DNA of 64,000 nt from Porphyra umbilicalis (Eukaryota > Rhodophyta > Bangiophyceae > Bangiales > Bangiaceae). Shown here piece by piece: positions 44,001 through 53,769 of this stretch. Position 1 is the stretch's first letter. Each line of letters begins with the position of its first letter. The position numbers and the translations under genes are program-made. The notes beneath the pieces are model-generated. The model did no database searches, was not told the DNA's origin, and saw nothing but the letters and a program-made list of their open reading frames with translations. The DNA is taken from the NCBI GenBank assembly GCA_002049455.2, contig KV918899.1:62001-126000 (forward strand). The letters are read 5' to 3'.

Positions 44001-44033
44001 TCTAAGGATCGGAACAGATGAGAGGACCCACTG
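41010..44033 (-). mobile_element. complete pogo/Tigger-like DNA transposon, 3024 bp
   Basis: Perfect 25-bp terminal inverted repeats lie at 41,010-41,034 (starts CAGTGGGTCCTC, ends TGTTCCGA) and 44,009-44,033 (its exact complement). TA duplications flank both ends (41,008-09 and 44,034-35). The ends begin CAGTGG, as in many pogo/jerky-group elements. A single intact transposase lies inside on the minus strand with about 0.9 kb on its 3' side and 0.6 kb upstream. With identical ends and an open transposase it looks recently active. Confidence 0.93.
41901..43424 (-). CDS. pogo/Tigger/jerky-type transposase (HTH, CENP-B-like HTH, DDE_1)
   Basis: 507 residues from the ATG at 43,424, chosen for its AAAATGG context; the frame is open 12 codons further to 43,460. 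Residues about 22-62 form a Psq-type helix-turn-helix (TLTLQQRLLLITQM ... LAERYGVSERAV). Residues 85-150 form the CENP-B/Tc5-type DNA-binding domain, ending FVQGFLRRHQVKS. The DDE_1 catalytic domain has D187 in VFNMDDAALFY, D297 in LLLDNASGH and D328 in ACDQGIIHC, a complete DDD triad with family spacing. The C-terminal 120 residues are acidic and less conserved. It would bind the 25-bp ends and integrate at TA. The C-terminus is intact and no stop or frameshift is seen. Confidence 0.93.
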   Translation of the reverse strand: MEPRAPPSSPALPAARIYKKTTLTLQQRLLLITQMQDKISVDVLAERYGVSERAVRKNFTRREHVWRAASAGVPHVFRTARPPRFPLVDAKLFEWFTQAQGAGGTQLPISLLTLKTRARQYASQLYPGRPFTASNGFVQGFLRRHQVKSIRLHGTGGSTPPVDAEQKMVELRAKMAGMDPDMVFNMDDAALFYQLAPTRSYVLKQEARTMRGTPLQRAKARLTAVVCVNATGTFKFISVIGSASQPECFRGQAEFLPLKYYSQKNGWMDEHVYRLWLADFCEALVAFKSSKAVLLLDNASGHIMNLETDQLSVEGLPANTTAWFQACDQGIIHCTKCIYKREMTSKMLVCADEHAAESPMATEARLARQIGARRGTLGVDDGKSPHVLDAMRLLKSNFEQITPSCIMRCWLKARCLPTCVETKVRERLEAETELNDAPPDDDAHANVIIDMLRSPQSSGGDGAAIGSQLLSGNDPDALPNFRGWLGSEDDRGALFEIVNQMTEIIST

Positions 44034-44035
44034 TA

Positions 44036-46601
44036 CACCGAAGCATCTTTCACAACCTTGACGACAGCCCCAGAGTGCAATCAGGCGACAACAGCCATCA
44101 AAGCAGGCTGCTGACCCCAACCACAAGTGACCTGGTGGATACGTATGGAACACTCTCAAGTGACGAAGAGAGACGGTCGGCTCTGAAACGGAGTTGTATG
44201 GGACCACAGAAGTGAGATCGGCCAGGGCCATGCCCTCAATCAATCGTGAATCCGTCATGCGTGGAGGCTCGAACACTCACTGCCCGCGCCTTTTTCAGAG
44301 CGACGCGGCACTCAACAAGGTGACGATTGAGCTGTATCGATTTCGTTTGTTGTCTTTTACTCAGTGGGTGGATGGGCGTACCCCTGCCGCCCATATCTCT
44401 CCCCGCAGGCGGCCCAGCGGCCCGCCTGGAGTTCTCTGCTCCACTATGCTCGCCCCAGCAAACGGGCACAACGCTCCCCTTCACCAATACAAGACCTGGG
44501 TCGTGGTCACACAGCCCTCGCTCCCCGCGCGTCCTTCCCGCCATGAGCCGTCACGGTCAAGTTGGCGCGCGCCATCCGGGCGTGACCACCTTGCACAGCT
44601 GCTGACGAGCAGGGAAGCTACGTGGCCACGAACCTGAGGCCTCTGCCGATCTAATCCCACAGCATACCATTGCATGAATGCATGTGGGCGAGGGGACGCA
44701 GAGGATGCCGCCACTGAAAGTGTACGCGTGGCCCACAAGAACCGGCAGTGGAACCGTGGAGGACTGCCTCTGAGCAGCGTCAGGTAGGGGCGAGGGCGTC
44801 GCGCGAGGTGGTCGATGCGCGCGTCAGATCCAATCGTGACACTCCTCTGTCTCTGCGAGTGTCTCACAAGGCCCTCGTGGTCCCCGTGTCGTCTTAGACG
44901 GTTCGCGCCAGACTGACGCAGGCAGGACTATGGTTTCCAGGCGAACACCGCTGCTGCATAGCCGAAGGCTGTGATGGCGCCCTCAGACTCAATTCGTCAG
45001 GCACTCGTGCCGCCGCCAATTGATACGTTCCTCTGTCGCACACACCGCCAAGCTCCTGCAGGCACTACTGTACGTCAGGAACGGACACCTCCTTCCAGCA
45101 GATCTGCTGCCTCTATCATAGTGGCATGATGGAAAGCAGTTGGTAGTCCGTCTTCGAGCGCGCGCAGGACACTTGAAAGATGAGTGGCGGCTACTGTGAC
45201 TGCATCCACTGCATAGAGTATCGTGCTGAGCGCCGCTGCTGTGCCGCAACGCAGCACATGGATGAGGCCAACGCAATGGGCACACCGTCGTTAGGCCAAC
45301 GCAATAGGCACACCGTCGTTGGCATCTATGGAACCCTCAAAGGGAACGAAACAAGCTCCATCAATGGTCGCACGTCACACCGGACACGGCGGTCAGCACA
45401 TACTGTACGATATTGTCCAACGAAAATGGGCCTGCTTCCCCGTCTCTATCCCTCATCGTGCTTCCACATGGTCAACCCACTCGACACCCTGGGGAAGGAT
45501 ACAACCCCGTGTACCAGCACCATGGTGCTCGCGCGAAACTGCGAAAGGCACAAGGCGCACCGCACGATAGCGCCCTCCCTGTCGTCATTGGCCAGGCGAA
45601 GCCCCATTGACGCCGAACTCTGACGTGGCCCGTCGTGTTTCGGCACGCGATCATTGTGGATTGGGCCAATGTGGCTGACCTCCACTACTTACAGTACGCA
45701 CAAAATCCTGACACTGAACGCAGCCACGGCAGGCGCGGCCCAATAGTCGGGTGTAGCAGAATGGAAGCACTTCATTGGCTGCCGATGGAGCTCGGGGAGT
45801 CGTTTTTGACTGCCACGCCCCGCTCGAGGCGGTCGCACGATGACGCAGGTCAACACGAAACGCCGCCGACGGCGGCGGGCTGGGCCAACCGACGGCAAGG
45901 CCGCGCCATCCAGAAGACGTCGTTACGCCCACTCGGAGCGGGCACCGGTTTATTTTTGTTCTTGGCACGGAACGCCAATTGCATGGGCCGCTTGCACGCT
46001 CCCGCGCGACGTGTGTGGCGACTGGGACCAAGTGACGGCGCGCTCTGGGAGATGCGTGAACGGCGAGATGCGTGAACGGCTGTTCCTCAGGGGCACACCA
46101 GGGGCTCCGCGCACCAGCGGGGGCAAGCGACCCTCCATCATGGAGTCATCGTGGATGATCCACGAACGTTTGTGAAGTCGCACGCACTCTACGCCGTTGC
46201 CACCACCGCCGGTCCGACACGACCCCGGGCGGTTCATTGGGTGTCCGCTGCGGGTAGCTTGGCAAACACCTGACGCGGATAGCGTGCTGGAAGGACCGTC
46301 GCCAGAGCCGCCCGCACCTCAGTGCTGCCGCGTGCTTTGGTGTGTGTGGGGGTTGGCGCCGTGTGCTGCCCCATTCCGACCTTGACAGGCTACCCACCGT
46401 GGTAGGGCCTTGAAGCGCCACGCTGCACTGCCGGTACTGAGCGCTGACGGCCTACAAGTGCCGCGGCTGGTGTCGACGTCCCGGGAGTACCGCGGCTGGC
46501 CACGACGCCCGCCCATCTACGTCCACACGGTGTTTTCCGTCCACGCGCTTCCACGGTAGGCCCGCCTCTCCCTCATCCTCCCCTGTGTCCCCCCCACCAA
46601 C
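44036..46601. other. non-coding, no recognisable gene
   Basis: Mixed-composition DNA. Small items only: a 28-bp tandem duplication at 45,266-45,321 (GGCCAACGCAATRGGCACAC core) and a 16-bp tandem GAGATGCGTGAACGGC near 46,050-46,080. Confidence 0.4.
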
Positions 46602-48239
46602 ATGGCATCCTTTCCCGTGCAGCTGAGCTTGGTCCCCCTCATCCCCCACCCCCGTGCGTTCCCGGTCGAGACGATTCTCGGCCTCGAGGAGTTTGGTCTC
46701 CTCCACCGCTCGGGCGCCGCCGCAGAGTGGCTCACCCCCGTCTCCCCGGTGTTGCCCACGTCCGAAGCCCCGACCGGCGACCCAATGCCGCACCTCAGCG
46801 AGGCCGAGGTCGCCGCTGCCATCGACGCGTCCGTCGTCATTGACCTGTCCGTGCGGTCGGTGGAATCTCTCACCGACGAGGAAGACGCGGCCGTGTCGTC
46901 TTTAGCCCTGTCCGACGTGTCGACGCACAGCGGGCGGCGGCGGGAGGTTGAGGTCGGGGGCTGCATCGGGCCCCCCACTGTTGCCGTCGGTTCGCCCCCC
47001 GCCGCTGACCGGCGGCCGTCACCACCGACAACCCCCCGCTCGTACCTCTCCGCCCCGTCAGCCGAGCACCTCGCCGGCCGCATGCGCAGCACAACTGGCC
47101 TCGGCGCCCTCCTCTTTGCCCACACAGAGGCGTTCCTCCCCGTATCCATGTCCCCCGACGAGTCCGTCGCGCTTGGCGTGGCCCTCCGGGAGCCGACCCT
47201 GGACAGTCGGGCTGGCCTTCTCCCCACAACCACCTTTTCGCCGAGACGCATCCGCTTCGCTATCGATGTGGTGACGCTCGAGACGTTGTGCATGTCCGTC
47301 TGCGCGTCAGACCCGACGCTCGTGTACGTGCGGCGCCTGGCGCCGACCGCCGAACCGGGCGGCTTCCGCGACACCATCATGTTCTTCCGCCGCCCGACGC
47401 ACCCGCTGGGGGAGGTTACGTGTCTCCTCCACCACACCGTCGTCGCGGCAACCGCCGGGGGGAGCATCGCTACCGTCGACCCGGCCGCGGCGGCAGCGGC
47501 AGCGGCAGCAGCAACAGAGGCCGCCGCCGCAACGGGCGAGTGGCTGCCCTCCCCCCCACACTCAGCGGCGGGCGCCGTCGCCGCGGCCGCTGCCCCCCTC
47601 CGCCGCCTCGTCAGCCGCCTCGCGGGCACGCACGCGGTGGGGGTGGCGCCGGCGGCCACGGCGGCGCCGTCGCCAGTCGCCCCCAACGCCTTACGGATGG
47701 TATACATGTGCACCCCCGGGTCGGACGTGACGACGCTGCGGCTGCGGCTGGTGGCGGCCGCGACCTTCTCACCCACCGCCGTGCGGGCGGCGGTGGGGGA
47801 CGAGGTGGGGCGCACGGGTAGCCCCCTGGGGGGGGGGGGCACCGCCGCCTGGGGGGGGGCGAGTGGCTCCGCCCACACCCCGGCGGCGGCTGCGTCGGGG
47901 GCGGCCGCCCGCGGGGCGGCGGCGGCGGCCGCCGGGACAGACTTGTCCTTGACCACCCGGCGGGGCGCGCCGCGCAAGCGGCGGCGGTTGGACTTGGCGA
48001 CCGTCGACGATGCGCGCAAGCGGCGGCGCATCGAGCGCAACCGGGAGGCGGCGACGCGCGCCAACAAGCGGCGGCAGGCGGTCAAGGCGGCGGCGCGGGC
48101 GGCCAAGGCGGCGGCCGCAAGGGGGGCTGTCGAGGGAGGGGTGGACTCGCCGCGTCGGCCGACGCTCGACGACGGCGGCTGCGGTGGCGAGCGGGGCTGG
48201 GAGGTCGAGGGGCCACTGAGAAGAGGCAACGAGCAGTGA
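46602..48239 (+). CDS. bZIP-like basic-region nuclear protein lacking a leucine zipper
   Basis: A 545-residue intronless gene. The only recognisable part is a basic region at about 468-495: RKRRRIERNREAATRANKRR fits the bZIP DNA-contact pattern N-x2-A-A-x-R. A second basic patch just before it (APRKRRRL) may be a nuclear localisation signal. The following sequence is Ala/Lys (KAAARAAKAAAARG) with no heptad leucines, and the protein ends about 50 residues later. The N-terminal part is acidic (LSEAEVAAAIDASVVIDLSV), perhaps activating. The middle (about 215-280 and 360-410) has two unassigned globular-looking segments separated by poly-Ala. The start ATG has a good context and is the first in frame. 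It could be a bZIP whose zipper was lost, or a different basic nuclear protein. Confidence 0.65.
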   Translation: MASFPVQLSLVPLIPHPRAFPVETILGLEEFGLLHRSGAAAEWLTPVSPVLPTSEAPTGDPMPHLSEAEVAAAIDASVVIDLSVRSVESLTDEEDAAVSSLALSDVSTHSGRRREVEVGGCIGPPTVAVGSPPAADRRPSPPTTPRSYLSAPSAEHLAGRMRSTTGLGALLFAHTEAFLPVSMSPDESVALGVALREPTLDSRAGLLPTTTFSPRRIRFAIDVVTLETLCMSVCASDPTLVYVRRLAPTAEPGGFRDTIMFFRRPTHPLGEVTCLLHHTVVAATAGGSIATVDPAAAAAAAAAATEAAAATGEWLPSPPHSAAGAVAAAAAPLRRLVSRLAGTHAVGVAPAATAAPSPVAPNALRMVYMCTPGSDVTTLRLRLVAAATFSPTAVRAAVGDEVGRTGSPLGGGGTAAWGGASGSAHTPAAAASGAAARGAAAAAAGTDLSLTTRRGAPRKRRRLDLATVDDARKRRRIERNREAATRANKRRQAVKAAARAAKAAAARGAVEGGVDSPRRPTLDDGGCGGERGWEVEGPLRRGNEQ

Positions 48240-48389
48240 ACGCGGGCCGGCCGACCTGCCGCCACAAACCATCCACGGCCATTTTGGACGCCGTTGCGTG
48301 ACGTCGCTTCCCCCCCCGCCGCGTGCGCGGCGCCACGTGGTCCAGCCCCACCCCCGCCCTCCCGCGCCCACCCCCCGACCACCCCCACC

Positions 48390-49494
48390 TCACGAGCGCT
48401 CCCCCCGGCGCCACTCGGGTGGCTGGCTCCACCGCAGCGCGACGCGCTCCACGTCCCCCCCCGCGTCGGCGAGCAGCGCCTCGATCGCCGCGTACGCCGC
48501 CGGCTGCGACGAGCGCACGCTGCCGAGGTAGATCATGGCGTCGTAGCCCCACGCGTTGACCGCCGCAACGTCGACGGGGGCGGGCCCGCCGAGCACCGCC
48601 GCGACCGTGTCCACGTGGCCGCGCGACGCGGCGCGCATGAGGGGCGTGCTACCTTCGGCGTCGGGGACGTTGACGTTGACGCCGGCGGCAAGGAGGGCGG
48701 TGACGGTGGGGGCGTCGCCCATGCGGGCGGCGAGGAGCAGCTGCGCCTCGGCGGGGGTGACGCCCGTGACGTCGAGGAGGTTGCGGAGGCGGTCCCTGTC
48801 GCTGTGGACGCGAGGAGGGGGAGGAGAGGGGGGGCGGGGGTATTCAAAAGAAGGACGCAGACGAGCTTGGACACGACCAAGGGGATGTCACGAACAAAAG
48901 AGTAGAATGCGAAACGTACGAACGAACCGAGGCGTCAGAGGCGGCTGCCGGTTGAGTCGTCCATGCAGCAACGGGGGTTTGGCGAAAAACAATGCGTGCA
49001 CAAAGATTCGCGCGGCCACGGGACCGGCACTACCGGCACACTCCGCCTTCCGCAAGCACAGACAACAAAGAAGCGTACAGTTCGCTCCCACTGGTCACCG
49101 CGTCGCAGTAGGCTTCCACGGCGGCGCGGGTCACAGGCGGCACGCCACCCCCCCCCCCGCTGCCGCCGCTCCCCCCCCCCCCGCCGACGCGACAGCGACC
49201 ACCCGACGGCGGGCGGCGCCGCGACGCAGGGGCGCCGAGCGGCGGGGGACGGCCGAGACGGCGACGCGGCTGGCGGCCACCGTGGCGCGCGACCCGACCG
49301 CCGGCAGGGGCGGCGCGAAGGCCACGCGGGGTGGCACCATGGCGGCAGGCCACGCGAGGTGGGGGCACAAGACTGGGAAAGGGCGGAGGCGAAGCGGATG
49401 CGGGCGCACAGGGCGGGTAGCTCAGCGGGCAAGAGCCGCCCACGCCGCTGTCGAGTGTGCAGCTGCAGAGCAACGAGGGCGGTGCGCGTCGCAT
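48390..49494 (-). CDS. ankyrin-repeat protein, probably plastid-targeted, two exons
   Basis: Exon 2 is 48,390-48,801. Intron 48,802-49,078 (GTACGC...CAG, 277 bp) joins it to exon 1, which ends ...AYCDAVTSGSEL at 49,079. The join reads SGSEL-DRDRLRNLLDVTG and keeps frame. Two ankyrin repeats are clear: EAQLLLAARMGDAPTV... and GSTPLMRAASRGHVDTVAAV. A third, degenerate unit (WGYDAMIYLGSVRSSQPAAY) and an SQPPEWRRGE tail follow. The frame upstream of 49,140 is Gly-rich and unnatural. A second frame, from an ATG at 49,341 (MVPPRVAFAPPLPAVGSRAT), reads like a plastid transit peptide and is separated from exon 1 by C runs at 49,171-49,182 and 49,148-49,158. The real start is therefore probably 49,341 with a tract-length difference. 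Function unknown. Confidence 0.6.
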
Positions 49495-49509
49495 CGTCTG
49501 CTTTAGAAG

Positions 49510-49635
49510 AATGTCTCATCGGGGCCCATCAAGCCCCATCGGCCATCGAGATGGGGTTTCGATGGGCGGTTTTGACCCCATCGAGCAGGCCCATCGACAC
49601 CCAATGTCGATGGGGATTGGGTCCTCGAGGGAGGC
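49510..49635. repeat. cluster of inverted word ATCGATGGGG
   Basis: GATGGGG/CCCCATC and close variants occur about nine times in 125 bases on both strands, for example ATCGAGATGGGG, CCCCATCGAGC and TGTCGATGGGG. A second patch with the same word lies at 50,376-50,510. Confidence 0.7.
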
Positions 49636-50782
49636 AACTGCTCGATGAGCTCGAAGTCACAGGTTACATCCAACCAACGTTCCTGACACGAGATAGTACT
49701 CGCGAGCACGCTTTATTCAAGATATCATTGGGCCAGCACATCACGAAAACCTCGAAAGTGACACATCATGAAGCTGCCGCCGCGCCTTTTCTTAAAGCCA
49801 ACCAATGGCATACGTTCGATGGATTACGTCTCGTACGCCACATTGAGCGTGATGGACTTGAAAGGAAGAGGCGCAGATCGAACGAGATCGTGCAACTCTC
49901 GGGTAAGTTCAGCTGGTACTTGAAAAACCCGTCGTCGTGGCGACCGCCTCGATGTGTCGTCTTGTTCGTGGGGACACACAACCACCACGTTCCGACTTAG
50001 CTCCAAAGGCGGTGGATATCCGTACCCGCGGAACGCAGTCGGGCCTGAATCGTTGAACATGCGACTCTGGCAGTGAAAAAAACCCGTCCCTCGCACAGTC
50101 ATTCTCAAGCTGGCCTATCTGCCATTTCTGCTCGGATCACCGGCGGCGAAGCACCCAGCGATCCGGGTCGACCTCGCTTCATCAGAAGACGGAAGCGCAA
50201 GTGACGGCCGCAACAGCGACGAACGAGACGGTGCTTCCACGGCGATTTGATAGTATTTAATATAGATTTTATGTACTGGATATTGAGTAACCGTCGGAGA
50301 GGTTAACGACCCCGTGCCAGTAGACAGTTAGTCTGGCAAGTCACACGATTCTCCCGAGATGTATACCCTGTGCAAGCCTCCTTTTCGATGGGAAACAAGG
50401 TCATCGAGGGCCGCGCTCATCGAGATCCGCATCAAGACTGTATCGAGAACCCCTTTCGATCGGGTGTTCGGGCCCCATCGAAACCTGGCCTCGATGGGGC
50501 ATTCATCTAAACACGACGATGTGCTCCGACTTGCCCCCCCCCACCCGGCTGGGGGGGTACCCCACGTGTGCCGAGCTGCGCGGAGATTCTGGCAGGATCA
50601 AGGCCGTAAGGTATCCGGTCCGCTTGGCTGAGGTGCCGACCACGGAGAAAACAGGGCGCTACGACCGACCAGCTGGTCCCGGCTGCAGCCGGACCACGCA
50701 TGGCGGCGATTTTTTCTGCACGGCCCCGGGGGGCCCCCCACACCCCCAAACGCCTTGGTTTCCAGCGACAACCCCCCCCCCT
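49636..50782. other. non-coding; second ATCGATGGGG patch at 50,376-50,510
   Basis: Lower-GC DNA without a gene. The patch includes TTTCGATGGGAAAC, CATCGAGATCC, CCCCATCGAAAC and CCTCGATGGGGC. The interval between the two patches could be a small element whose ends carry the word, but no exact boundary is visible. Confidence 0.45.
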
Positions 50783-51096
50783 TTAGCCCACCATCTCCAA
50801 ACCGAGCTCCACGCCCGCCTCTGCCGCCTCGGCGCCCCCCCCCTTGGACCGCCCCTCCTTGCGCCAGCGCGCGGCACACGCGGTCAGCCACGCGGCAACC
50901 ACCACATCCGCGCCCGGCGCCAGCCGCACGAGCGCCCGCTTGCCGTCTGCGGCGAGGCCGACAGCCACCACCGCCCGCCCGTCGGCGGCGGCCGTCACCA
51001 CCGCCGACGGCGCGCGGCGCGCGGCCGCCGCACCGGGCGGCTCGACGGCCAAGGCGGCGGGGGGCGTCCAGCCCGCCGCCGCACCCAACCCCACCC

Positions 51097-51133
<37 letters not shown>

Positions 51134-51539
51134 GTAGCGCACCACCCACCGCCCCGCCGCCTCCGCCGCCTCTGCCCCGTCGGTCAACACGGCCACGACG
51201 GCGCCGCCGCGGCCGGCCGATAAGCTGCTGCCGACGCCCGACAGGCGGTGGGTGGCCGACGCCCACACGGGGGGGTGCTTGCCGTCGGGCGCGACCACGT
51301 CGAGTTTATCGTGCCACCCCGTCAACGTCTTGACGGTCAGCACGGGGGTGCCGTCGGACGTGGACGCGGACCACGCGGCGCCGGCCTTGACAAAGTAGAG
51401 CAGCGTCACGGCGGTGACGGGGGGGGGGCGCCGGGGAAGGTGGAGGGGGGGGGAACGCCGCCGAGGCGCGGTCGTCGGGCGCGCCGAGGAGCGCCGCGCG
51501 CGACGCGGCGGCGACCGACGGTGGCGGGGGCGGCGGCAT
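50783..51539 (-). CDS. LURP-one-related (LOR)-like protein, frame break near its start
   Basis: The clear part is about 210 residues read from about 51,415 down to the stop at 50,783. It includes SDGTPVLTVKTLTGWHDKLDV, VWASATHRLSGVGSS and RALVRLAPGADVVVAAWLTA. The alternation of a Asp-Gly-x-Pro strand, a HDK(L/W) turn and the terminal GADVVVA(A/L)W is reminiscent of LURP-one/Tubby-C-like beta barrels, which may bind phospholipid; this assignment is tentative. The natural N-terminus (MPPPPPPSVAAASRAALLG, ATG at 51,539) is in another frame, with G runs at 51,419-51,428 and 51,445-51,453 at the switch. A poly-Ala insertion lies in the middle. Confidence 0.45.
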
Positions 51540-52192
51540 GGCGGGGCGCCCCCCGCGGGTGGGCGCGACGGAGCAGGGCGGGCGCGACGGCGCGGGGCGG
51601 GCGCCCGCGTGGACAGACCGCCGACGCAACCCGTCACGGCAGCCACGCGGGCGGCCGGCGGGCGCCGCGGCGCGTCCGTGGCGCCCCATAAAGACCCGCC
51701 GGGGCGCCAACGACCCGCCGCGACCGCCGGCGGCACGCCACGGGGGGAGGGTGGGGGCGGCGCGGCGCAGCCAAAAGGCGGCGCCCGACCGTCACGGGCC
51801 GCAACCGCACGCCACCGCAGCGGGGCGGGCGGCGGTCCGCTGCCCCATTGGGCGGGGCGCGCCGCGGCGCAGCGCGGCGCCACGGGGATTGTTGGCACCG
51901 CGGTGGCGTCGTGTGGCGGCGGGCGGCGCGCGGCGGGGGGCGCCAGCGCAAACCCCCTTTTTGACCTCGTATCCGGCCGCGCGCGGGTCGATGGAGGCCC
52001 CCGCCGCGCCTTGACCGACAGCGCCGCGGCGGGTGGGTGGCGGCGCGGGCGGCGTCCACCTCGGGTCGCCGCGTGGCGGCGTGTTCCCCTCCCCCCATCC
52101 CGCCGGCGGGCTGCGCGACGCGTTGGGCGCGCCCACCCCCGCCAGCGGGGACGCCTCCCCTTTCCCTCCTCCCGGTTGCTGTCGGCCTCGAC

Positions 52193-52194
<2 letters not shown>

Positions 52195-52229
<35 letters not shown>
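52195..52229 (+). repeat. poly-T run of 35
   Basis: An uninterrupted run of T in a region of very high GC, about 160 bases upstream of the TIP41-like start. It could be a trapped poly(A) tail in reverse orientation, but no retrocopy is seen next to it. Confidence 0.9.
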
Positions 52230-52387
52230 CGCCGCCACCGCCCCGCCCGTCGCGCCCCCCGCCCACCGCCCGCGCGCCGACACCGCTGCCGCCCGGCCGG
52301 TCCGTGCCGCCGGCGACGCTGCCGTCACGGCGCCGCCACCCGCCGGCCGCCCCCCACCCCCCCCCCCCCCCCCCTGACGCCGGTGGC

Positions 52388-53487
52388 ATGGGGCCAGAAG
52401 CGGCCCCCCCCCCGCCCCCGCGCGCCCCGGCAGCGGCGGCGGCGGCGGCGCCGGGTGCGTCGACACGGGCGGCGGCACCGCCCCCGTCGTGACGCGCACC
52501 TTTACGCACCGCGGCGTGACCGTGACGGTCACCCGCGGGGGCATCCTCGACAGCGGCGCGGAGGAGCGGCTGGCGGCGCGGCTCGGCATCAAGCTGCCGG
52601 GGATGGTTTTTGGGGCGAGCTCCTTGACGCTCTCGTTTGCGCCGCCGGTGGGGGGGGGGGGGGGGGGGAGGGGGGGGGACGGCGGGGCGGCCGACGGGGC
52701 GGTCGCCCCGTCCGCCCGAGCCGCTGGCTCGCCGCCGACGGCGGGGGCGGGCGGGGGCGGCGGTCTGGCGGCGGCCGACGGGGTGCCCCCCCCCCCCCCC
52801 CCCCCCCCCCCCGCCCTCACCATCTCCTTCAACGCGGCCGACGCGCTCGCGGGCGTCGGCCCCTTTGACCCCGCCCTCCGCGTCGCGGCGGCCGGGGCGT
52901 GGTCGTCGACGCGGCCGTCCCCCCCCCCCCCCCCCCCGGCGCGTCGGATTGGACGTTTACAACGCGCTACGCCGGGACGGTTACCCCCCGGGGCGCGGCG
53001 CCGCGCCCGCCCGCCCCCGGGGAGGGCGTCGACGTGGCCACCCTCCGCCGCACCGACGTGCCGATCCGCTTTTACGAGGAGGTCCGCCTCTTTGACGATG
53101 AGGTGGACGACCACGGCGTCGTCGCGTGCACCGCCCGCGTGCGCGTCATGGACGGGTGCGTCTTTGCGCTCGCGCGCCTCGGGGTGCGGGTGGATGGGGT
53201 CTTGTGGCGGGTGCTCGATACGCGCGTCTTCCACGACTTTGGGGGGGGGGGGGGGTCGTCCGCGAGTGGACGTGGCGCGAGGGGGGGGCGCGCGTGGGGG
53301 GGGTCGGCCGGGGGGGGGGGGGGGGGGGTGGCCAACCGTCGATGAGGTCGCGCCGCTGTTGGACGTCAAGGAGAGCAGGACTGAGGTGTTGGACATTGCG
53401 CCGGGGGGGGGGGGGGGGGCGGCGGCGGCGGGGGGGGGGGGGAGCCACGGCGCCGCGGGGCGGCACGGCGGTGGGGGGGGCGCCTGA
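52388..53487 (+). CDS. TIP41: TIP41-like protein, split over three reading frames at G/C homopolymers
   Basis: TIP41 binds PP2A-type phosphatase and modulates TOR signalling. The family pattern is complete but hops frames. 52,489-52,918 gives HRGVTVTVTRGGIL, LGIKLPGMVFG and ISFNAADAL. After a run of 19 C (52,919-52,937), a new frame gives SDWTFTTRYAGT, RRTDVPIRFYEEVRLF, CTARVRVMDGC and VLDTRVFHDFG. After 15 G (53,241-53,255) a third frame gives VVREWTWREG, the conserved REY-type strand. After 19 G (53,310-53,328) the first frame resumes with TVDEVAPLLDVKE. The probable ATG is at 52,388, in yet another frame across a C run near 52,405. Gly and Pro inserts fill the tract positions. Conservation between the breaks argues for a live gene with tract-length errors or variability rather than a decayed pseudogene. 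Confidence 0.75.
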
Positions 53488-53769
53488 CCGGTCGGGGTGG
53501 CGGCGCGGCAACGGGCCACGTGCGTGGCGGTGGCAGTGCCCGTGCGGGGGGCCCCACCGAGCGGACCGTAGGGACTGGCAAACGCACAGGGGCGGTGCGC
53601 ACGCGATGCGCGTTGCCGTCGCAAAAACAAGCACACGAACACACCAAAGAAGGGGGTCCCGCGCACCGCCCCCACACGCCTCATCATTGCAGCGGGGCAC
53701 CGCCGCCGGTCGAGGCCCCGCCCTCGTGCCGCGCTTCCCGCTCGCCCCCCACCCCCCCCCCCCCCCCCC

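Noticed and set aside
46517-48388. 623-codon minus-strand ORF opposite the basic-region gene
   Set aside because: Antisense shadow; the plus frame carries the recognisable basic region and has a good start.
49411-49445. tRNA-like start (GGGCGGGTAGCTCAGCGGG...GAGC) suggesting a tRNA or SINE head
   Set aside because: D-arm-like hairpin only; no anticodon arm, no B box (GGTTCGANTCC) downstream.
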